Positions 19,849-28,548 of a stretch of DNA of 28,548 nt are shown here, piece by piece (the stretch's first letter is position 1; the number at the start of each line of letters is the position of its first letter). Source of the stretch: Selaginella moellendorffii (lineage: Eukaryota; Streptophyta; Lycopodiopsida; Selaginellales; Selaginellaceae); assembly GCF_000143415.4 (NCBI RefSeq), contig NW_003314302.1:1301449-1329996 (forward strand), read 5' to 3'. Position numbers and translations under genes: made by a program. The notes beneath the pieces are model-generated. The model made no database searches, was not told where the DNA came from, and worked only from the letters and a program-made list of their open reading frames with translations.

Positions 19849-20791
19849 CAAACCTTTCTAATTGTTCCCTATGGCCATAAAACTTTTATTAATTCAAGCT
19901 CAGTTAAAATGAATAGACTATGGTCATTCTTTACAACATTAACACTAACAAAGAACATATGTTCAAGGAATCTTTCAAAGCATATGGTATTTTGATAATA
20001 TCTGGTGGGAGACATGGCAACTGCAAATTACTATCACTATTGCCAAGTTTAAAAAGCCATTCAGAAAAAGTCTATCTCCACACCTGTTGTAAATTTTGTT
20101 TTCCCAAATACCGATGATATTATAAATATTTACACAGGTGCATCAAAGCTCATTCTCACCCCACTCAAAGATGACATATTCAGAATAAATAATGACATTG
20201 TTAGAAGACTACCTGGTGATCATATGTTCACTTAAGCATTGATATGGTTGACTCAAATGACCTTGAAAAGTTCCCAATTGAATTCTTAAATTCAATCACC
20301 CCTTTGGCACTACCACCACACAAATTAATTTTAAAACAAAATGTGATTTTGATTCTTCTTAGGAACATATCTCCACAAATTGGTTTATGCAATAGCACTC
20401 ACCTCATTCCCAGGTAAACATCTTGAAATGTTTTAGATTGTAAAATTATCACAGGACAATTCAAGGGATCGCAAGTTTTTATTCCATATATTACTCTTAC
20501 ACCTTCTGATGTTAAAATCCCTTTTAAGATATCCCAAAGACAATTCTCAATTCATCTAAATTATTGCTTTAACAATTTCTAAAGCCCAAGGCCAAACTTT
20601 TGATTGTGTTGGCATTTACCTCCCCTAACCTATTTTCACACATGGTCAATTTTATGTTGCCCTCTCAAGGTGTAGATCACCTGAACAACTTTGTGTTCAA
20701 GTGACTTCCAACCCTTGTTCAAGGCAATCTTATACCACATGATCAACACTTTTACATTGTGAATATAGTCTATGCTGAAATTCTTACCTAA
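19841..20791 (+). pseudogene. Helitron Pif1-like helicase, segment D (C-terminal part)
   Basis: Continuation of the helicase after the 12-kb insertion. It opens with Q-T-F-L-I-V-P-Y-G-H-K and 'NRLWSFFTTLTLTKNI' (19849-19950). Next come 'NFVFPNTDD' and 'LILTPLKDDIFRINNDIVRR' (about 20090-20210), 'FPIEFLNSITPLALPPHKL' and 'ILLRNISPQIGLCN' (about 20275-20395). The signature tail blocks are 'KAQGQTFDCVGIYLP' and 'GQFYVALSRCRSPEQLCVQV' (about 20583-20705). The natural end is probably the TAA at 20789-20791 after 'NIVYAEILT'. Frameshifts and stops throughout. Confidence 0.87.
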
Positions 20792-21640
20792 ATTGAAAAT
20801 TACATGGCATAATTTCAAATCCAACCATGATTCCACAAAGCTATCTGCTTAGCCACCCTTAACTTGTAGCTGCGAGTTTCAAGTGCACACCACAAGAAAG
20901 CTAACACTATATGGTGTGCGGGTGGTGTGCCATTTTGGTTATGGCAACGTGTTATGAAGGTGCTAATGGTAGAGGTACAGTTTTCATCCAATTGCTTCCC
21001 AAAGTGCAGCTCTCATTGCCGTATAATGGTTTCCGGCTCATCTCAAGAGGAACCTCTCCAGCAGGCTGTGGAGCAACTTGCAACACCTGGGCCAAAGATG
21101 GACTTGGAAGCATTCTTTTTGCATTCAGAATGGAGGATTGCAACTCAACACTGATTTAATCTAGCTTATGCAATGCTCATGGGCAGAGTTCGTAAATTCA
21201 GTAATGCACTTACTATACTTGGTTGTTGTCTAAACTCTTCAAATCCAGATTTCCTATGCTGATTTTATGATTACAGCTAACTTGTGGGGCATGATGCAGG
21301 ATAACCACAGCCACCACAGCTTAGTTTTTCTGAAATATCCAACACCTTAACACACACTAAGTTATAGTTAAGACATTCATGTTCGGTCAAGAGAATGTCT
21401 TTAAATTGTGGAGTTGATAAAACAGCAAACATCAGCAAACCTCTTGAAATGGCATGAAATTTGCCAACCACCCAGCATTTGCTGGGCAATTGCTAATATC
21501 AAAATGAAACTATAATGAATATCATCAAATGTCATGTCTATTGCATTCACAATGTATGAAACCAATTGTGAGCTATTCATGGACTATGAAATCCTGTTTT
21601 TTTTTCTAATGAAGCATCCTACTATCAAGTCCATCGTTTT
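20792..21640. other. Transition zone between the Helitron and the gene cluster
   Basis: No confident gene. The Helitron 3' end should lie here, but I cannot find a clean CTRR end with a hairpin about 10 bp upstream. An 8-bp stem (GCACACCA at 20885-20892 with TGGTGTGC at 20912-20919) is present without a fitting terminus. Frames of 75-82 codons are open at 20911-21159, but they overlap in different frames and show no recognisable domain. A T-run lies at 21597-21605. Confidence 0.4.
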
Positions 21641-21755
21641 TCTTGCAGTTAAAGAAGCGTGATTCGCGAAAAGCCCTAAATTTTGAAGTTTAAAATTCGC
21701 ATATTTATATTCGCATATCCCCGAGTCGGAGATCCAACGGCCACGACAAACTGGA

Positions 21756-21761
21756 CACGTG
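21756..21761. promoter_or_regulatory. G-box (CACGTG) upstream of the acyltransferase gene
   Basis: The context GGACACGTGGAA, 136 bp before the start codon, fits an ABRE/G-box core bound by plant bZIP or bHLH factors. The function is inferred from motif and position only. Confidence 0.45.
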
Positions 21762-21891
21762 GAAGCAGTGGATTCAGGCTCGGAGCTGTAAGCAAATTAT
21801 AAGATCTCTGTGGTCTGATTTTCCCTCTCTTTCGCGGTCGCGTCGTGCGTAGGGCTTTCGATCCCGGGAGCTGGATTGGATCGATCGATCC

Positions 21892-23691
21892 ATGGCGGTG
21901 AAGGACGGCGCTGTGAGCGCCGATGCGTTTGAGGCGGGCGGCGGCGGCCTGGTGCTCCAGTCCAACGGCAAATCCCCCCCCAAGGTGCGTTGCTTCTCTC
22001 CCTCTGACCTAAAATGGAGCGCCTCGCGGTGGCATTCTGATCGATCCGGCGCCCCGGGCTTCCAGGTCGTTGTGCAGACCAAGAAGATTCTCTCCAAGCA
22101 CGCCGGGAAGCTTGCGACTCGCGCGGACAAGCATGAGAAATTTATCAACAAGGTGAGAAAGAGGAGAGGTTTTATGGGATTTTCTTCTCAATTTCATTCG
22201 CATTCCTTTGCAGGTGAAGTATTGTCTTGGAGTCTTTTGCTTTGGCACATTTTGCTACTTGCTTGGTTCAAGTAAGTTCCTTCATTGGTTTTTTTCTTTC
22301 TTTTTTTTTTCTTTTGCGTACGATGAAAGCTTTGATCTTTCTTATCATTTTCTCCAGGGCCTCAAGATATCCCGTATTTATACTGCACATTCTTCATAAC
22401 CGTGGCGCCTCTCCGGTGGATATACTATAGAATAAGGAAGTGGCACTATTATCTATTTGTAGGCGTTCTTTTCTATTTGTCTTTCTGTTCTTGACGATTC
22501 TTCTCTGCAGGACTTCTGTTACTACGCAAACGCCATCTTTATGGCAATGCTGCTCTATTTTCCGAAAAACGAGAGGCTGTTTATGGTCTGCTTTGCCTTT
22601 GCTGAGGTATGCCTTTCCAGATTTGTATCTTCTTTTGGAGACACACGCATTGTTATTGTTTTTGCAGGGACCTCTTGCCTGGGCGTTGATTATATGGAGA
22701 TGCAGCCTTGTGTTCAGCTCGATCGACAAAATTATCAGCGTGTTGATCCATTTGCTTCCTGGTGAGTGATTGATTGTGCTTTTTCGCATTTATGCTCACT
22801 TCGATTGCTCCCAGGTCTGGTATTTTTTATCGTTCGTTGGTGGGACCCGAGTACATTCTCACTTCATTCAACCGAGCTCACTGGACCATGGCCTGCTTGG
22901 CCCTTGGTCCAAACTCGAACAGATCTGTGGACCTGGCTTTTTGCTGTTCCTTTGGCTGCATACACGGTGTGGCAGATCCTTTACTTTCTCATTGTCAACG
23001 TGCTAAGGCGACAGAGGCTGTTGAATGATCCCGAGATCATGACTTCTTACAGGTTAGCGGAACTTTCTTTTCATTTGGTGTTTCTTTTTACTATTTTTTT
23101 TCGAACTTAACATGCTCTTGTATCAGGGAGTTGTCTCGTAAAGCCTCGAGAGCGAATAACATATGGTGGCGACTGAGTGGAATTCTGGGAGCTCAAAACC
23201 GGCTAGTCATGTACGCGGTGCTCCAGGCGCTCCTGACGGTGGCAACCATGGCTCTCACAGTCCTGATGTTCAAGTCATATCGGCTCCACTGCGCGTTTGA
23301 GCTCCTCAAGGTGGCAGCCGCGATCTGGAACGGAGGGAACTTTCTCTTCGAGGTGATGCCCAGGCAAGCAGACAGGAAGAAAGCCAAAGCCATCGCGAAG
23401 CTGCAAGTAGCTCCGGCACCATCATCTCTCGCAAATGGCTCCGCCGGCAACACTCACAGCAGTGACGACAAGATGGTTTGCTCGATCTGCCGCAAGCTCA
23501 GCGCTCCAAACATGTCGGGGATGAAGTTCATGCTCAGCCAAAACGATGGATCCGTCCAAGAGCTGGCGAGCGACGAGGGCGAGAGACAACCAGCGAGAGA
23601 CATCACAGCTTCATCGCCCAGATTGCGACGAAAATCATATGGAGACTTGAACGCTCTCCAGGAACACCAGCAGCATTCCATCGACAGCTAA
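21892..23691 (+). CDS. GPC1: Glycerophosphocholine acyltransferase (DUF2838 family)
   Basis: ER-membrane enzyme that transfers an acyl group from acyl-CoA to glycerophosphocholine, giving lysophosphatidylcholine for phospholipid remodelling. Exons: 21892-21984, 22066-22152, 22214-22271, 22358-22458, 22511-22606, 22668-22761, 22815-23052, 23127-23691, giving 443 residues. All introns are GT-AG, 52-86 nt. Family text is very well kept: '[20 protein letters not shown]', 'WHYYLFDFCYYAN', '[20 protein letters not shown]', 'WRCSLVFSS', '[12 protein letters not shown]', '[18 protein letters not shown]' and '[17 protein letters not shown]'. Several hydrophobic segments are visible in the central 250 residues, as expected for a polytopic protein. 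The first intron (81 nt) is in frame and stop-free, so a variant with 27 extra residues is possible. The C-terminal tail is long, Ser-rich and hydrophilic, and less conserved. Confidence 0.95.
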
Positions 23692-23765
23692 AACTTCGTT
23701 TTGTTTTTCCTCTTTGTAACATAAAGCCTTTCGTGTATTCCGTGCGTGGCGCCACCTAAGCTGGC

Positions 23766-23771
23766 CACGTG
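23766..23771. promoter_or_regulatory. G-box 1 (CACGTG) upstream of the cysteine-rich gene
   Basis: Context GGCCACGTGGTT. It is 42 bp before a second identical core, and such pairing is common in ABA-, light- or stress-responsive plant promoters. Function inferred. Confidence 0.5.
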
Positions 23772-23807
23772 GTTGCCGCGTGTCAATCTTTGTGCAAATG
23801 TGGTAGC

Positions 23808-23813
23808 CACGTG
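23808..23813. promoter_or_regulatory. G-box 2 (CACGTG) upstream of the cysteine-rich gene
   Basis: Perfect 10-bp palindrome GCCACGTGGC, about 175 bp before the start codon. Confidence 0.5.
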
Positions 23814-23985
23814 GCTTGATACGCGGCACTTAGTGATGATTACCGAACGTTCATACAAAGAATGAGGCGGTCCCCATACGCCCGTTGCTTGCACGGAGAA
23901 GAGGAGACGAGGCATTTAAAGAGAGGTGTGAGCCGTTCGATACACCCACTTCCCGGCCCCGCGCGGCCGTCCGATCGGCGTGACA

Positions 23986-24850
23986 ATGGCGATCAAGCTT
24001 GCGACGCTATTGCTCGTCTCGCTCCTCTCGATCGCTCAAACTGGCGCTCATCGAGGTAGAAAAATTCTCGCGGAAAATCCATCTAGGAATTTCTCCCGGT
24101 CGATCAAGCGATTGATCGTGAAGCTTCTTTTCTTTTTCGATTCTTTGGCGTAGCCCATCTAGGTGCTCCAGTTTCGAGCGTCACCGACAAAGGACCTCGA
24201 GATATCGGGCAATGCTCGTGTCGCAAATCGTGCAATCCCAACAACGATATTTGCTACAGTCGATCAATCTGCTGGGCGTGCTACGTGAATGGAACCACAG
24301 GTTGTATAAATCATCTTTGATCGCATTTCTCGAAGATCAGTCCTCGAAGATCACAAGAATTTGTTGCCAGACAATCCTGGTGGGAGCTTGGCTCCATCTG
24401 CCGGCGACGCTGGATTCATCTTCTTGCATCAACTCGCGTCCAGCAAATGCAGTTGCAAGAAAGCCTGCAATCCAGGAAATCGGCTTTGCTACAACGCCGA
24501 GGCGTGCTCTGATTGTTCACAAGGTGGTGGAAGATCTGCGGAGACTCTTCCAATTTCTCTGGATTTCCTTGATGGATTTTTTCTGATTGGTTTTTGTTTT
24601 CTCTTGTTTTAATTTTTTTTTATTGTTTTTAAAAGGTATTGCTCCATCGGTTAATCCACGGAGGAAATGCAATTGTCGAAAATCTTGCGACCCGGATCAT
24701 TCTAATGCGTGCTTTGACGAAAATTCTTGCTACACTTGCGTCACAGGTAAGATTAATCATAATATTAATTCGCTTATATCGCTCTTTTCTTGATTTTTCT
24801 TTACGTATTTTCTTGTAGGGAATACAGCACTACCCCCAAATTCCGGATGA
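23986..24850 (+). CDS. Secreted protein with three six-cysteine modules, unknown family
   Basis: I do not recognise a named family. Predicted exons: 23986-24055, 24154-24300 (or from 24163), 24371-24523, 24636-24746, 24819-24850, giving about 170 residues. The first exon encodes a signal peptide (MAIKLATLLLVSLLSIAQTG). Exons 2, 3 and 4 each encode one module: C-S-C-R-K-S-C-N-P...C-Y...C-W-A-C (24213-24281), C-S-C-K-K-A-C-N-P...C-Y...C-S-D-C (24448-24516) and C-N-C-R-K-S-C-D-P...C-F...C-Y-T-C (24668-24739). The consensus is C-x-C-x3-C-[ND]-P-x(4-5)-C-[YF]-x5-C-x2-C. All four introns are phase 1, so modules can be duplicated without shifting frame. An N-G-T glycosylation site follows module 1. 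A secreted disulphide-rich protein, possibly defence- or signal-related, is inferred; no transcript evidence is available. Confidence 0.72.
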
Positions 24851-25139
24851 AATTTCTCACAATGTAAAAGCCCATTAAATCAAATCTGACGGCCGACAAA
24901 GCAGACTCTCGGCGATCATGCCACGTGTCGGTTTGCGTTGTTTCATTTGGCAATGGCAGCAGGACTGTAGAGTCAGTGGTTAGGGTTTTTGGCACGCGAG
25001 GGCGCCCGTGCCTGTCGCGGTCGTGGAGCTCCTAGGAGCTGTAGATCTTGACGCATTTCTCTCGATCGATCTCTCGATCTGTCCATCTCCAGCTCCCGCG
25101 GCGTATGCAACTGCGAGCGCCGACCGACGGCGGTGAGCG
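24851..25139. other. Intergenic region and 5' leader of the ARF-GAP gene
   Basis: About 290 bp. It holds a G-box (24922-24927) and a telo-box-like TTAGGGTTTTT near 24980-24990, followed by a GC-rich leader with repeated TCGATC motifs. Confidence 0.5.
24922..24927. promoter_or_regulatory. G-box (CACGTG) upstream of the ARF-GAP gene
   Basis: Context GCCACGTGTCGG. Motif-based call only. Confidence 0.45.
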
Positions 25140-27226
<2,087 letters not shown>

Positions 27227-27510
27227 GAGTTTGTACTTTTTTATCTCTCCTCTATAGTTACTACTGATTTTGATTTTTAACACAAAGAACAATAAAGATT
27301 CTGTAGTATATTCTTTTGGCGGGAACATTGGGTATATCCTTCTGGCATCTATTTTGAAAAGCCCTAATGCGGGGTTAAGCCCTTTCTCTCGCCTGCGTGT
27401 TCTTCGCGAGAGGGCGATGGATCGATCGATTCGATTCCGCTTCTCTCTACGCGTTCTTTGTTCCAGATCTTTGGATTTTCAACGACAGCGGCCCCGGATT
27501 TAAGCCTGAG
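27227..27510. other. ARF-GAP 3' flank and methylesterase upstream region
   Basis: Contains a canonical AATAAA at 27291-27296, 65 bp after the ARF-GAP stop. After about 27,360 a GC-richer stretch probably holds the transcription start and leader of the next gene. Confidence 0.5.
27291..27296 (+). terminator. Poly(A) signal AATAAA of the ARF-GAP gene
   Basis: Canonical hexamer at a normal distance behind the stop codon at 27226. Confidence 0.6.
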
Positions 27511-27938
27511 GTACGAGAAATCTTTAAAGCTTCTCCTGTTCCAGTCATGTCTGTGCACAGTTTCTTTTTCTCTATTCTTCCTCCTTGCTGGAGAGCCACG
27601 ACGCGACGACGCAAGTTGATCGCGAGGAAGAAAGCAAAATTTCGGTCGTGAGTGAGTGAAAGGTAGGAATGGCAGGAAGAACAAAAAAAACTCGTTTGGT
27701 TCTTTCTTTTAGTGCTTGCACGTTGACTTTCCCTGAGCAAGTGATTGCTAGAGTTAAAAACGTTGGTGAGAGTTATACACGGTTTAGGAGTGTCCCTGTT
27801 ATCGCCGTGGGAGTTATACTATAGATTGTTTAAATCTTTGCAAGCTCATGGCTCTTTCCTTGATCTTTTTCTTTGATTGCTTTCTTTGCATTCGTGGGCG
27901 GTACTTACGATGGAGTTGGTCTTGTTTTCTTCTTCCAG
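27511..27938 (+). other. Probable 5'-leader intron of the methylesterase gene
   Basis: A donor (CTGAG|gtacgag) at 27511 and an acceptor (tcttcttccag|GTGG) ending 27938 bracket a T-rich stretch that lacks any coherent reading. A leader intron before the MGNQ start codon is the simplest explanation. It is longer than the coding introns nearby. Confidence 0.4.
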
Positions 27939-28076
27939 GTGGATCCGTTTCCTCGGAATGGTTACTATTCACTGGAGCTTGCTGGAGAAAAGGGAAAAAC
28001 GAAGATCCTTGAGAGGTCAGTGACACACTCACTCACAGGTGGTGGTGGTGGCTGCGATCGAGGCTGCGAGAGAGAG

Positions 28077-28548
28077 ATGGGAAACCAGTTGACTTGTATG
28101 GCCAACAACAAGAGCGTCACGGACTCCCAGATCAAATCGACCAGATCCTCCTCCAGCAAAAAGGCCAAGAGCAAGGCCAGATTGGAGGAGGAATTGCTCC
28201 AGCAGCAGCAGGCCCTGGCGCTGGCCCTCTTCCACCAGCAGCAGAAAGTCGGGCGAGCAATGTCCCAGCGCTACAACGATACTGCCGCTGCTGCTGCTCT
28301 CCACCGAAAGGGAGGCTTTGCCAGAAGCTCCAGCGCCAGGCCTCGCTCGCTGGCCGATCCGGAGCTCCCACCACACCAATTTCTCGAGGTAAACAGTTCA
28401 TCTTCCTTGGTTTCCTGACTTCCAGCCTCTTGTCTTTCGGTGTGTTGTTTTACAGCGTCCGGATCCCTCGTCCATTGAGACCACGCACTTTGTTCTCGTC
28501 CACGGTGGCGGCTATGGTGCCTGGTGCTGGTACAAGTCCATCGCGCTG
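28077..28548 (+). CDS. MES-family methylesterase (alpha/beta hydrolase), 5' part only
   Basis: Plant methylesterases hydrolyse methyl esters of small acids such as methyl-IAA or methyl jasmonate; which substrate applies here cannot be told. Exon 1 is 28077-28388 (104 codons), the intron 28389-28455, and exon 2 starts at 28456 and runs off the window. Exon 2 opens the hydrolase domain with 'THFVLVHGGGYGAWCWYKSI', the classic N-terminal strand and oxyanion-loop motif. The catalytic Ser, Asp and His lie beyond the window. Exon 1 encodes a roughly 100-residue basic, Gln- and Ser-rich extension beginning M-G-N-Q-L-T-C. This resembles the long-N-terminus MES11-like branch and offers a possible N-myristoylation Gly2 with a nearby Cys. 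A longer frame is open upstream, but the family starts with MGN, so I chose 28077. Confidence 0.88.

Larger units (their letters stand above)
23692..23985. other. Intergenic region between the acyltransferase and cysteine-rich genes
   Basis: About 290 bp serving as 3' flank of the first gene and promoter of the next. It contains two palindromic G-boxes and a TTTAAA at 23914-23920 that could act as a TATA-like element. Confidence 0.5.

Noticed and set aside
20885-20919. Hairpin GCACACCA...TGGTGTGC as the Helitron 3' end
   Set aside because: The 19-nt loop is too long and no CTRR terminus lies about 10 bp downstream.
22394-22789. 131-codon minus-strand frame opposite the acyltransferase
   Set aside because: It lies antisense to well-conserved exons and introns and has no recognisable features.
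24444-24523. Alternative acceptor at 24443 for exon 3 of the cysteine-rich gene
   Set aside because: It would put the cysteine module out of frame; the acceptor at 24370 keeps phase 1.
27873-28076. Upstream in-frame extension of the methylesterase from ATG 27873
   Set aside because: It crosses a likely leader-intron acceptor at 27938, and MES11-like proteins start at MGN.
28029-28401. Two minus-strand frames opposite methylesterase exon 1
   Set aside because: Shadows of a GC-rich Gln/Ala coding exon; the sense strand carries the conserved reading.

Overview
The window looks like plant nuclear DNA. The best guess is a compact-genome lycophyte such as Selaginella. The three complete genes at the right end have short GT-AG introns (about 49-112 nt) and tiny intergenic gaps, and the proteins are plant-type: a glycerophosphocholine acyltransferase, an AGD5/NEVERSHED-type ARF-GAP and a MES-family methylesterase. 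The species is inferred, not proven.

Region 1 (1 to about 20,790) is a nested stack of decayed transposable elements, and the boundaries can be read from target-site duplications (TSDs). The outermost layer is a degenerate plus-strand Helitron Rep/helicase gene, already running at base 1 and ending near 20,791. It survives as four pieces (1-1435, 4977-5229, 7310-7830, 19841-20791). Three insertions split it. (a) A 3.5-kb LTR-type element without proteins, full of hexamer-like arrays (1436-4976, TSD ATGAT). (b) A 2.1-kb hAT with a decayed transposase (5230-7309, TSD ACCACTCC). (c) A 12.0-kb DNA element (7831-19840, near-identical 8-bp TSD) with a minus-strand multi-exon relic, a central array of six hairpin units, and a plus-strand relic ending in a decayed SWIM-like zinc finger. 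Element (c) is itself split by a minus-strand Ty3/gypsy retrotransposon (15043-19323, TSD TGTAC). That retrotransposon carries a 288-bp MITE in its protease (17386-17673, TSD GAAT). Mentally removing each insertion plus one TSD copy restores conserved protein motifs at the junctions, so the order of events is well supported.

Region 2 (about 20,800-21,640) is a transition zone without a confident gene.

Region 3 (21,640-28,548) is gene-dense, all on the plus strand: GPC1-type acyltransferase (21892-23691), a secreted protein with three six-cysteine modules on separate phase-1 exons (23986-24850), an ARF-GAP (25140-27226), and the start of a methylesterase (28077 to the window end). G-box CACGTG motifs precede the first three. 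The genes are neighbours with separate roles (phospholipid remodelling, an unknown extracellular role, vesicle traffic, ester hydrolysis); nothing suggests a shared pathway.

The most unusual items are the insertion stack, the 12-kb SWIM-bearing element with its hairpin array, the four-bp-TSD MITE, and the three-module cysteine-rich secreted protein.
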